NCBI GenBank assembly: GCA_029262955.1
Contig: JAJCYL010000621.1
Coordinates: 1-14,026, forward strand
Direction of reading: 5' to 3'
DNA length: 14,026 nucleotides
Source of the DNA: Cytophagales bacterium
GTDB taxonomy: Bacteria > Bacteroidota > Bacteroidia > Cytophagales > Cyclobacteriaceae
Translations under genes and position numbers: made by a program
Notes under the pieces: model-generated
Told to the model about the DNA's origin: nothing
What the model saw: only the letters and a program-made list of their open reading frames with translations
Database searches by the model: none
Shown: positions 1 to 7,691 of the stretch, one piece after another
Layout of the letters: every line of letters begins with the position of its first letter
Position numbering within the stretch: position 1 is the stretch's first letter

Positions 1-353
1 ATCAGGGCAAAAATGGGTAGCAGAGCTTCAACGATAGCGAACATTGGGAGAATTTGATCGCTAAATTAAATTTTAATGTCGAAGAGCTGCCTAAATTCTA
101 TCCCCATCTCAAGAATAAAGGGAGCGTACCGCATGGAATAATCCACTGTGATTGGATTGTTTAAAACTGCGTCTCGGTTCTCCTGAACGACTTTAGTAAA
201 CTTAGCATATTCACTTAGGGAGACGATAAACGGATGCTTACCTCCGGAGAATCAAAATTGAATCCTATGCCGGTTGGGTACATTGTGATTAAGCACACAA
301 ATTCCATTTTATTCTGAAATGATTAGATTAGAGATTAATCACGATGTAATAGC
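1..353. other. Gene-poor left edge without an intact gene
   Basis: No reading frame here has both a convincing start and a convincing length. On the plus strand a frame is open from 21 to a TAA at 162-164 (47 codons ending in HCDWIV). It has no ATG and follows an in-frame TAG at 18-20. On the minus strand two short frames abut with a shift (separate entry). The stretch 165-353 serves as the leader of the symporter gene; I found no exact TAnnTTTG box, no tRNA-like fold and no strong terminator in it. A stop codon at 336-338, in frame with the symporter, shows that the downstream gene does not begin further upstream. Confidence 0.5.
66..307 (-). pseudogene. Possible frameshifted remnant of a small gene
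   Basis: Reading the minus strand from an ATG at 307, one frame gives about 30 residues beginning MEFVCLITMYPTGIGFNFD and stops at 215. A second frame, open from 251 down to a TAA at 66-68, gives about 61 residues and ends EFRQLFDIKI. The two overlap between 215 and 251, so a single frameshift there would join them into a protein of roughly 75 to 80 residues. Both halves have a protein-like composition. I do not recognise the family. The plus strand of the same DNA also carries a protein-like 47-codon frame, so the direction, and even whether this is a remnant at all, is uncertain. It could be chance open frames or an assembly error in an intact gene. Confidence 0.22.
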
Positions 354-2201
354 ATGCTTGACCTACTCATTGTATTGGCATTTATTGCTTATGCCATTTA
401 CTCCGGTTTTCAGTCCAAAGATGAAGCCAGCAAAAACCTCGAAGAATACTTCCTGGCCGGCAAAACTCTCAAGGGGTGGAAAGCAGGTGTCAGTATGGCT
501 GCGACGCAATTCGCTGCCGACACTCCTCTACTGGTAACCGGATTAATTGCAACTGGAGGAATATTTCTGATCTGGCGGCTGTGGATATTTGGATTAGCAT
601 TTCTACTCATGACCTTTTTGTTTGCCACTAAATGGAGAAGATCAGGAGTAATTACGGATGCAGAATTAGCGGAGATAAGATACAGTGGTAAAGGGGTCAC
701 CACTTTACGAGTGTTAAAAGCTATCTACTATGGAACAGTAATCAATTGTACTGTAATGGCCATGGTGCTGGTGGCAGCTATGAGAATAGCAGAAGTCTTT
801 TTACCGTGGAATGAATGGTTACCTGTTGGCCTCTATGAGATGTTCTATGACATCATTGCCTCTACTGGATTAACTGTTGGCGGCTCCGCGGTTGATCCAA
901 TCTTAACGACCACCAATAACCTGATCAGTATCTTTATCATTCTTGGTTTTACAACCTTGTATTCGACTACTGGAGGTTTGCGCAGTGTGGTTGCTACTGA
1001 CGTTACGCAGTTTGGTTTTGCTATGGTGGGCACAATGTGCTATGCGGGTTATGTTCTTTATGAAGCTGGTGGCTTCGGGAGCATTGCCGACAAAATGGAG
1101 TCATTATATGGGTCGGCAGGATCAGCGGAAATGCTTTCCTTTTCTCCTGGAATTGGAGAGGCACTAATGCCCTTCTTGATGATACTTGGATTGCAGTGGT
1201 TTTTCCAAATGAATAGTGACGGTACGGGTTATCTGGCTCAACGCATGATGGCTTGTAAAAGCGATCGTGATGCTAAAATCGCTGGCATCACTTTCACCTG
1301 GCTACAAATCCTTGTTCGTAGTTTAATCTGGTTGATTATAGGTGTAGGACTTTTAGTGCTCTACCCATTTGATGCTACTTCAGCCATGGGAGATAGTTTT
1401 ACAGCTAGTCGAGAAATGCTTTTTGTAACCGGGATAAATGACTTGTTACCTCCAGGAATAAAAGGAATAATGCTGACCGGTTTGCTCGGTGCTTTGGCTT
1501 CCACACTTGACACCCACCTCAACTGGGGATCCAGTTACTGGAGTAATGACATTTATGGTGACCTGGTTTGCAAGAAATGGCTAAAGAAGAAAGCCAAAAG
1601 TTCTGATCTGGTATGGGTGGCGAGATTCTCCAATCTGCTTATTCTAATTATCGCTTTGGCGATTATGTTCAACCTGGGCTCCATACAGCAAGCCTGGACA
1701 TTAAGCTTACTTTTTGGTGCCGGAATGGGATCAGTACTCGTATTAAGGTGGATTTGGGAACGCATTAATTTGTTTTCAGAAATATTCGCTATCCTGACCT
1801 CATTAATCTGCGCCCCTATTATATTGTATTTTGTGAGCGAAGATTGGCTCCAATTGCTGCTTATGGCAACCATAACTACTGTTATTGCTATAGGTGTAAC
1901 TTACTTCACACCCTCAACCTCAGATGACCAATTAGATGCGTTTTATAAGAGAATCAGACCCTCCGGGTTCTGGGGCAAAACCGCTGCAAGATCGGATGAC
2001 ACTATTTCGCCACTAACAAAACTGAAAAAGTCTCTTTATCAAACTGCAATTACCGGTGTTTCACTTTTCTCCTTATTAGTTGGGTTTGGTAAGATGATGT
2101 TCAGACCATCAGATGAAGGAATTTGGTTGAGCCTGGTTTTAGTCGCCATTGGGTTAGCGCTCATTCCTATTTGGTATAAGCAGTTAAATGAAGATGTGTA
2201 G
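354..2201 (+). CDS. Sodium:solute symporter (SSS family)
   Basis: An inner-membrane Na+-coupled transporter of the SSS family that would import a small solute; the substrate cannot be read from sequence. The 615-residue protein is very hydrophobic with many membrane segments. Family signatures appear in order: an N-terminal FLAGKTLKGWKAG stretch (about residues 33-45) followed by ATQFAADTP; YSTTGGLRSVVATDVTQF (about 203-220), which is the SSS GG...TD..Q motif; a QRMMACKSDRDAK stretch (about 297-309); and GALASTLDTHLN (about 379-390), the equivalent of the helix with Na+-site Ser/Thr residues. A charged loop near 404-418 separates later helices. An in-frame TAA at 336-338 fixes the start to this first ATG. 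The gene is followed by a same-strand DUF1571 gene after 81 bp and converges on the uronate operon, so it may carry a related sugar acid, but that is only proximity. Family assignment is firm, substrate unknown. Confidence 0.93.
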   Translation: MLDLLIVLAFIAYAIYSGFQSKDEASKNLEEYFLAGKTLKGWKAGVSMAATQFAADTPLLVTGLIATGGIFLIWRLWIFGLAFLLMTFLFATKWRRSGVITDAELAEIRYSGKGVTTLRVLKAIYYGTVINCTVMAMVLVAAMRIAEVFLPWNEWLPVGLYEMFYDIIASTGLTVGGSAVDPILTTTNNLISIFIILGFTTLYSTTGGLRSVVATDVTQFGFAMVGTMCYAGYVLYEAGGFGSIADKMESLYGSAGSAEMLSFSPGIGEALMPFLMILGLQWFFQMNSDGTGYLAQRMMACKSDRDAKIAGITFTWLQILVRSLIWLIIGVGLLVLYPFDATSAMGDSFTASREMLFVTGINDLLPPGIKGIMLTGLLGALASTLDTHLNWGSSYWSNDIYGDLVCKKWLKKKAKSSDLVWVARFSNLLILIIALAIMFNLGSIQQAWTLSLLFGAGMGSVLVLRWIWERINLFSEIFAILTSLICAPIILYFVSEDWLQLLLMATITTVIAIGVTYFTPSTSDDQLDAFYKRIRPSGFWGKTAARSDDTISPLTKLKKSLYQTAITGVSLFSLLVGFGKMMFRPSDEGIWLSLVLVAIGLALIPIWYKQLNEDV

Positions 2202-2251
2202 AAGGATTAATCATACTTCCTTCAGATTCTAACTTTTAATCATTACCTCCT

Positions 2252-2259
2252 TAAATTTG
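2252..2259 (+). promoter_or_regulatory. Bacteroidota-type -7 box upstream of the DUF1571 gene
   Basis: The octamer TAAATTTG matches the Bacteroidota sigma-ABfr -7 consensus TAnnTTTG exactly. It lies 23 bases before the ATG at 2283, which would give a leader of roughly 15 to 20 bases. No TTG is seen at the expected -33 distance, so this rests on the -7 box alone. If real, the DUF1571 gene has its own promoter and does not depend only on read-through from the symporter. Confidence 0.3.
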
Positions 2260-2282
2260 ACTCCGGTTTTTACCTATTATCA

Positions 2283-3134
2283 ATGCATAGATTCACTTTG
2301 TTGCCACTCCTTTCACTTTTGCTTTTTGATTGCCAGGTAGCTTTTTCACAAAATTCAGATACGACTGCCGTTGATATTTTAAAACAAACTATCAAAAGTA
2401 CTCGGGATATTAAAACGATCTCTTACACCATTACCAAAACAGAGCGCATAGATGGAGATTTAGTCAAGCAGATCACATTTTCGAAAGTAAGTAGGAACCC
2501 GTTAAAAGTCTATCTGAGGCAGAAATATCCCAAAGATGGTATGGAGGTACTGTTCACAGGAGGCGAAAAAGCTTTGATCAATCCCAATGGTTTTCCCTGG
2601 TTCAACCTTAGGTTGTCTCCACTTGGAAACCTGGTCAGGGAAAATCAACATCATACAATACTGGAATCAGGTTATGATCACGTCATCAACGTCTTTGAAC
2701 ACATAATTAATAAATACGACTCAGTTGTTTATTCGATGCTGTCTATAGAAAAAGACACTATTTGGGATAGTCAGGAAGTTTGGAAGATTCAATTCAAAAA
2801 CACTTCTTACAAGGTGAGCAACTATACCATGAAAAAAGGGGAAACAGTCATGCAGGTGGCAAGACGGGACATGATCAGCGAGTATTGGTTACTTGAACAA
2901 AATGAGTCACTCAAGTCGTTTAATGATGAACGTCCAGGTGAGGTTATCAAACTACCCAGCGATTATGCACCTTCTATGGAATTATATGTTGATAAGGTCC
3001 GTTTGATTCCTATGGTAATGAAAGTCTACGATCAAAACGGACTGTTTGAAAATTATTCCTACTCCGGTGTCACGATTAACCCGGCAATTAAAGATATGGA
3101 ATTTGACAGGCATTATGAAGAATATGGATTTTAG
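2283..3134 (+). CDS. Exported DUF1571 protein with a LysM-like insert
   Basis: A 283-residue exported protein of unknown function. Residues 1-23 form a Sec signal peptide (hydrophobic LLPLLSLLLF, likely cut after AFS); Cys17 is not in a good lipobox, so a soluble periplasmic form is more likely than a lipoprotein. The rest fits the DUF1571 family as found in Bacteroidota: an ISYTITKTERI strand, KVSRNPLKVYLRQKYPKDG (about 68-86), INPNGFPWFNLRLSPLG (99-115), and a C-terminal YVDKVRLIPMVMKVYD (about 235-250). Such folds resemble lipoprotein-carrier sheets, which suggests binding of a hydrophobic ligand, not catalysis; that part is inference. Residues about 181-226 (YTMKKGETVMQVARRD through PGEVIKLP) look like a LysM module set inside the domain, which could bind peptidoglycan. 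It is probably unrelated to the uronate operon. Confidence 0.8.
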   Translation: MHRFTLLPLLSLLLFDCQVAFSQNSDTTAVDILKQTIKSTRDIKTISYTITKTERIDGDLVKQITFSKVSRNPLKVYLRQKYPKDGMEVLFTGGEKALINPNGFPWFNLRLSPLGNLVRENQHHTILESGYDHVINVFEHIINKYDSVVYSMLSIEKDTIWDSQEVWKIQFKNTSYKVSNYTMKKGETVMQVARRDMISEYWLLEQNESLKSFNDERPGEVIKLPSDYAPSMELYVDKVRLIPMVMKVYDQNGLFENYSYSGVTINPAIKDMEFDRHYEEYGF

Positions 3135-3247
3135 AAAGATCAATTTATAAAAAGAAAAAGAACAAAGACTTAGGTAATCCACTTGAAACCCTTCGCTGGT
3201 AGACCAATACAATCACGCATCTTTTATTCTCTTGCTTTTATAAAGTT
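3135..3247. other. Convergent gap between the DUF1571 gene and the uronate operon
   Basis: The 113-bp gap receives transcripts from both sides. It is A-rich near 3140-3165 on the plus strand, which gives a T-rich run on the minus strand well past the operon end. I see no stable GC-rich hairpin beside it on either strand, so any terminator here is not a classical intrinsic one. Confidence 0.4.
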
Positions 3248-4576
3248 TTAATCAATTTTCGGCTCCCATCCCGGCTCATATTCTCTGCCCCACATCTTCA
3301 TGGCGTAGTCATTGCCAATTATCTTACCATTTTGATTGTTAATGGTCAAGGGTGTATCCAACTTTTGCGCAATATTGCCCAGGTGACACATCAAATTACT
3401 TTTATTAATATCATCAACCGGTGAATTCAATTGCTCGCCTGACTTAATCGCATTGAAAAAGTTGTTCATATGGTAGGTCACCAAAGGTCCTGCACCTACT
3501 AAACCGGTGGTTTCGGATAGTGCGGCTTCCTTCATTTCCTTAATCACATTACCCTTGGGATCATAGGCAAAATATCCGTTGCGATCAAATAGTATGCTGC
3601 CTTTATTGCCATATATAATTGAGCCCCTTCCACGTTCGTACTGGAGCAAACCATTACAGCTATGTCCTTCCCAGGTGATAGACTTGTCTCCTTCGTATTC
3701 ATAAGTAACCGTTTGGGTATCATAAAACTCCCAATCATCGTCAAAGAAGAATCTACCTCCTGAAGAAAGTACCTTGGTAGGATGGTCAACACCTAGCGCC
3801 CAACGACAAACATCCAATTCATGAAGGCCATTATTGTTTACTTCACCGGTACCCCAGTGCCAGAACCAATGCCAATCATAGTGCACATAGTTATCCTTGT
3901 AATCTCTTCTTGGCGCCGGTCCCTGCCACAGGTCCCAATCCAGCCAGTCTGGTACAGGCACTACCTTTCCTTTACCAATAGATTCGCGGCTATTGGCATA
4001 CCAACATTTAGCTGAATAAACATCTCCAATAATTCCATCCCGAATGTCCTTGACAGCCTGAATTGAAGTTGGTGCTGAACGTTGTTGGTTTCCGACTTGC
4101 ATGACCTTACCATACTTCTTCTGAGCAGCCACCAGTAGATCTCCTTCCCTTGGATTGTGGCTTAAGGGTTTTTCAACATACACATGTTTGTCACCTTGCA
4201 TGGCCCAAATGGCGAAAGTGGTATGCGTGTGATCGGGTGAGGAAATGAAGACTGCATCGATGTCCTTGTTCTCCACAACCTTTCGGAAATCCCTTTCTCC
4301 TACGGGTTTACTCTTTTGAACCTTTGAGACCTGGGAAATCCTTTCATTCAGAATGTCTGAGGCAACATCGCATATCACCGCAATATTAGTATCCTTAATT
4401 CCGGAAACACTACCAATCAAGCCCTTGCCTCTGCTTCTCACCCCTGTCATGGCCACGTTAATCCGCTCATTAGCCCCAACAATTCGGCTGTAACTTAGGG
4501 CTGAAGATGCCATGGACAATCCAATTGCCGATAATGCTGATTTCTTTACAAATGATCGCCTGGATTTCTTTATCAT
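3248..4576 (-). CDS. Tat-exported Gfo/Idh/MocA family oxidoreductase
   Basis: A nicotinamide-dependent sugar oxidoreductase, last gene of the minus-strand operon. The 442-residue protein opens with a twin-arginine signal (SRRSFVKKS at residues 5-13, then a hydrophobic stretch and an SALS cleavage region), so it is exported folded, with cofactor bound. The Rossmann domain follows: INVAMTGVRSRGKG (39-52, a relaxed GxGxxG), then ICD at the end of strand 2, SSPDHTH (112-118) and the catalytic EKP motif in HVYVEKPLSH (131-140). The C-terminal domain carries a His/Trp-rich HYDWHWFWHWGTGE and GLHELDVCRWALG, with the usual active-site His and Asp. The start overlaps the stop of the DUF1080 gene by 4 bp (ATGA). 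Pairing with DUF1080 matches Bacteroidota loci where such an enzyme makes 3-keto-glycosides, so oxidation at C3 of a glycoside is the best guess. Family certain, substrate inferred. Confidence 0.93.
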   Translation of the reverse strand: MIKKSRRSFVKKSALSAIGLSMASSALSYSRIVGANERINVAMTGVRSRGKGLIGSVSGIKDTNIAVICDVASDILNERISQVSKVQKSKPVGERDFRKVVENKDIDAVFISSPDHTHTTFAIWAMQGDKHVYVEKPLSHNPREGDLLVAAQKKYGKVMQVGNQQRSAPTSIQAVKDIRDGIIGDVYSAKCWYANSRESIGKGKVVPVPDWLDWDLWQGPAPRRDYKDNYVHYDWHWFWHWGTGEVNNNGLHELDVCRWALGVDHPTKVLSSGGRFFFDDDWEFYDTQTVTYEYEGDKSITWEGHSCNGLLQYERGRGSIIYGNKGSILFDRNGYFAYDPKGNVIKEMKEAALSETTGLVGAGPLVTYHMNNFFNAIKSGEQLNSPVDDINKSNLMCHLGNIAQKLDTPLTINNQNGKIIGNDYAMKMWGREYEPGWEPKID

Positions 4577-5934
4577 AATTCTCTGATTTTAATATTCCTG
4601 AAACTAACCTCATTCCCATGATCCTGAAGTAAGATATGTCCTGCGGGCCACTGTCCGAAGTTTTCCCATTTGGCATATTTACTATAGGCTACAAGTGCTT
4701 TAAACATTTGAGAATGTCTATCGTATTCTACAGCCTTCTCATTATTCAGCCAATGTTCAACCTTTCCATTTCTTGAAACGATACGGGCATTATTCCAAAT
4801 TCCAACTCCCTTAAACTGTTTGCCTCTACCCGGAATTGAGAGGTTATCTGCTTTGATCAGGTCATACAAGGAGGCCACCTTTCGATTACCATTCACTCCC
4901 ATCTTGGCATCAGGGTGCTTTTCGTCATCCAGTATCTGGAACTCACAGCCAATAGCCGAACCTTCACCCTGGTTCAAATTAGGATCCACGAAGTATTTAA
5001 TACCACTGTTGGCACCTTCGGTTATCTTAAACTCAACTTCCAGTTCAAAATTGCTGTAGGTATCAGTGGTAACAATGTCCCCAGGCCCGGCAGACTCTTT
5101 ACCATCCGTTGCTTCTATGGTCAATACACCGTCTTTCATCGTCCAGCCATTCTCTGGAAAATCGTTACGCTTAACACCTCTCCAACCTTTAGGGGTCTTA
5201 CCGTCCCATAATAACCGCCATCCATGCTTGACTTCCCAATCGGTAAGTTGATTGACCAGATAGCTAATTTCAGGAACATCAGGATCCTTTGGCCAACTGT
5301 AGCCATTTAAACCTGAAGTGGCGATCTTGACATTTCTCCATTTAGCTTGAACACCTTCGAGTGCTTTATTTTGACCAATACTATGTACCTGTAAACCAAT
5401 AAATCCTTCTGAAGTTTGATCATCTACCAGACGTGCACAGTGAATTCCATTAATCCAGGTATTGATGGTGTGGCCGATTGCCTCGACATGAAATTTATTC
5501 CAACTGGCCATTTTAAAAGCATCCTTGGCCTTAGGGTTTCTTGAGATTGGATACATCCATAATCGGCGTTGTTCATCATAAATACCACCACTGAATTTTC
5601 TTTCCGATGGATCAATCTCTACCTGGTATCCATAAGCTACTCCATTTCGATATTCCTGTTTGCTATTGCTCCTGATCAAAACACCAGAGTTCATATCATT
5701 GTCGAGAAACATTTCAAACTCCAGAACAAAGTCGGAATACCTCTCTTTGGTTGTCAAAAAAGTATTGGGTGAATCAGGAACCGCTGTACCAACAATAGCA
5801 CCACCCTTTAACTCATACCCGGCCGTTCCGCCAACTGAAGTCCAATTGTTTAGGTCCTTACCAATAAGATCTTTCCACTGACCATAGGTGGAAATGGGCG
5901 CTAATAAGAAACAAAGAAGTAGTATTCTGATCAT
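4573..5934 (-). CDS. Exported tandem DUF1080 protein (3-keto-glycoside hydrolase type)
   Basis: Predicted to cleave a 3-keto-glycoside, releasing a sugar after the partner oxidoreductase has acted. The frame is open to an ATG at 5958, but the ATG at 5934 is chosen because it begins a clean Sec signal peptide (MIRILLLCFLLAPISTYG) and overlaps the dctM stop as ATGA; the earlier start would put eight extra residues before it. The mature protein has two DUF1080 (PF06439) domains with LamG-like folds: about residues 20-205 (NSGVLIRSN, YQVEID, KMASWNKFHV) and about 238-453 (LLWDGKTPKGWRGV, NSGIKYFVD, GCEFQILDDEKHPDAKMG, VEHWLNNEKAVEYD, ILLQDHGNEVSFRNIKI). Single-domain members are common, so the duplication is notable; one copy may bind sugar while the other acts. 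Its stop overlaps the Gfo/Idh start by 4 bp. Family sure, activity inferred from family and context. Confidence 0.88.
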   Translation of the reverse strand: MIRILLLCFLLAPISTYGQWKDLIGKDLNNWTSVGGTAGYELKGGAIVGTAVPDSPNTFLTTKERYSDFVLEFEMFLDNDMNSGVLIRSNSKQEYRNGVAYGYQVEIDPSERKFSGGIYDEQRRLWMYPISRNPKAKDAFKMASWNKFHVEAIGHTINTWINGIHCARLVDDQTSEGFIGLQVHSIGQNKALEGVQAKWRNVKIATSGLNGYSWPKDPDVPEISYLVNQLTDWEVKHGWRLLWDGKTPKGWRGVKRNDFPENGWTMKDGVLTIEATDGKESAGPGDIVTTDTYSNFELEVEFKITEGANSGIKYFVDPNLNQGEGSAIGCEFQILDDEKHPDAKMGVNGNRKVASLYDLIKADNLSIPGRGKQFKGVGIWNNARIVSRNGKVEHWLNNEKAVEYDRHSQMFKALVAYSKYAKWENFGQWPAGHILLQDHGNEVSFRNIKIREL

Positions 5935-7220
5935 AGGTCGAAAAATTGAGGTAACCATAAGCTTAATTCAGGAACAAAAGTTACAATTAATAAAACAATA
6001 ATTAACACCAAAAACAAGGGTAACATTGGGCGCAATACCTCCTGTAGTTTTACCTGAGCCACTGAAACTCCAACAAATAAAATTGAACCTACTGGCGGCG
6101 TACACAATCCAATGCATAAATTCATCACCATAATTATCCCAAAATGAATTGGATCAATTCCCAAGTTAGTGACTACTGGTAAAAAAATCGGAGTGAAAAT
6201 TAAAACAGCCGGCGTGATATCCATAAAAACACCAACCATTAACAGAATTACATTGATTATCAGGAGAATGACAACCTTGTTATCACTCAACCCCAATAGC
6301 GTAGCACTTACATCCTGGGGTATATTCTCAAAGGACAATACCCAACTCATAGCCATCGATGTGCTCACCAGGATGAGTACAATTGACGTAGTTTTCACGG
6401 TATCCATGAAGATATCAGATAAGTGCTCCACTTTTACTTCCTTGTATATAACCATACTTAATATTAAAGTGTAAATAACCGCAATAGCTGATGCCTCTGT
6501 CGCGGTGAATATTCCGGCAATAATTCCTCCCATCACCAGGATCAAAAGGAACAAACTTGGTATGGCTTGAAGAAATGTACGAAATATCTCAGAAAGTTGG
6601 GTTCGTTCTGACCTGGGCAATCTCATCTTAATCGCCCAAAAAACACTCACTAAAATTAGACCTAATCCCATGAGAAATCCCGGAATGTAGCCAGCCACAA
6701 ATAACGCTGTTATTGAAGCACCCCCACTGGCCAGACTATAAACAATAAGCACATTACTGGGTGGAATAATCAGGCCTGTCGTACTAGCTGTGATATTGAT
6801 AGCCGCACTATGGGGTCTAGGGAAGCCTTCCTTTACCATACGAGGGATCATGAAACCACCAATGGCAGAAGCTGCAGCTACTGCACTACCTGAGATAGCT
6901 CCGAAGAGCATACAAGCCAGTACATTCACATAAGCAAGTCCTCCCGGAAAGACACCGATCAGGGCCTTTGCAAAGTTGATCAATTTGGTTGCTACTCCTC
7001 CTTTATTCATCAATTGACCGGCCATAATAAAGAATGGAATGGCCAATAAAGAAAAACTATCAAGGCTGGTAACCATTCGCTGTGCCATGGTTGTCAGGGC
7101 TGTCAGAGAATCCATACCCATCAGCAAGGTCACTAAGCCTGCCAGGCCAATACTAAAAGCAATTGGCACCCCGATCGATAGCAATAGCAAAAAAACTAAG
7201 ATCAAAACCCAGGCTTCCAT
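5931..7220 (-). CDS. dctM: TRAP transporter large permease DctM
   Basis: The large membrane subunit of a tripartite ATP-independent periplasmic transporter; it forms the Na+-driven translocation pathway for an organic acid delivered by DctP. The 429 residues are almost wholly hydrophobic, with about 12 to 14 helices. Family signs include the N-terminal LLLSIGVPIAFSIGLAGL, SLLAIPFFIMAGQLMNKGG, LFGAISGSAVAAASAIGGFM, ITASTTGLIIPPSNVLIVY, ALFVAGYIPGFLMG and, near the end, MNLCIGLCTPPVGSILFVG. Length and ending are normal for the family. It starts directly after the dctQ stop (TAGATG, no gap) and overlaps the DUF1080 start by 4 bp, so the importer subunits and the following exported enzymes should be made together. 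With uxaC in the same operon, a hexuronate is the likely cargo. Confidence 0.95.
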   Translation of the reverse strand: MEAWVLILVFLLLLSIGVPIAFSIGLAGLVTLLMGMDSLTALTTMAQRMVTSLDSFSLLAIPFFIMAGQLMNKGGVATKLINFAKALIGVFPGGLAYVNVLACMLFGAISGSAVAAASAIGGFMIPRMVKEGFPRPHSAAINITASTTGLIIPPSNVLIVYSLASGGASITALFVAGYIPGFLMGLGLILVSVFWAIKMRLPRSERTQLSEIFRTFLQAIPSLFLLILVMGGIIAGIFTATEASAIAVIYTLILSMVIYKEVKVEHLSDIFMDTVKTTSIVLILVSTSMAMSWVLSFENIPQDVSATLLGLSDNKVVILLIINVILLMVGVFMDITPAVLIFTPIFLPVVTNLGIDPIHFGIIMVMNLCIGLCTPPVGSILFVGVSVAQVKLQEVLRPMLPLFLVLIIVLLIVTFVPELSLWLPQFFDL

Positions 7221-7691
7221 CTAATCTTCTGTCATTTTAGGATGAATAATTTGAACGACGGAATAAAATACAATTAATAGTCCACTAATTGGCAGGGCAA
7301 GGTATACATAGCCAATGGGCACCCGAAGTGAGGGGGATAGTTGATTCAAATCCAATATGATTGCCACCAGTCGAGACCCTCCAATAACCATAACCGTTAA
7401 AGCAAATATAGCGGTAACTAACCCTACTAGCCTATCAATTTGACTAATACCGAGTTTTTTAGAGAGCATATCAATGGCAATGTGTAACCGCTTTCCCGTT
7501 AGAAAAGCTGCCCCAAGGAAGGCTACCCAAATAAGGAGATACCTGGCCAATTCGTCAGTAAAAGAACTTGGATCACTTAATACATATCTTGAGAATACCT
7601 GCCAAACAACATCCAACAATAAAAGAGCCATAAGAACGATTAATACCACCCTCAATACCTGGTCAATTTTGGATTTAATGCTATTTAACAT
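7221..7691 (-). CDS. dctQ: TRAP transporter small permease DctQ
   Basis: The small membrane subunit of the TRAP transporter; it packs against DctM and helps dock the binding protein. It has 156 residues with four predicted membrane helices (about 13-33, 49-66, 85-108 and 125-147). The family signature is seen as FSRYVLSDPSSFTDELARYL followed by WVAFLGAAFLTGKRLHIAID: the aromatic-rich loop, Glu-Leu-Ala-Arg, and the GAAF...H...D stretch that marks DctQ proteins. The start overlaps the end of dctP by 11 bp and the stop abuts dctM, giving the standard P-Q-M order. Nothing in it points to the substrate. Confidence 0.93.
   Translation of the reverse strand: MLNSIKSKIDQVLRVVLIVLMALLLLDVVWQVFSRYVLSDPSSFTDELARYLLIWVAFLGAAFLTGKRLHIAIDMLSKKLGISQIDRLVGLVTAIFALTVMVIGGSRLVAIILDLNQLSPSLRVPIGYVYLALPISGLLIVFYSVVQIIHPKMTED

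Noticed and set aside
21..164. Plus-strand 47-codon open frame ending HCDWIV, as the end of a gene entering from the left
   Set aside because: An in-frame TAG at 18-20 and the absence of an ATG prevent calling it. The composition is protein-like, but I recognise no family and the opposite strand is equally open.
2202..2224. Hairpin GAAGG...CCTTC after the symporter as a terminator
   Set aside because: The stem is only 5 bp with a 13-base loop and no T-run follows directly, so it is too weak to call.
3236..3246. Near-palindrome CTTTTATAAAG at the end of the uronate operon
   Set aside because: Short, AT-only and imperfect; expected by chance in this base composition.
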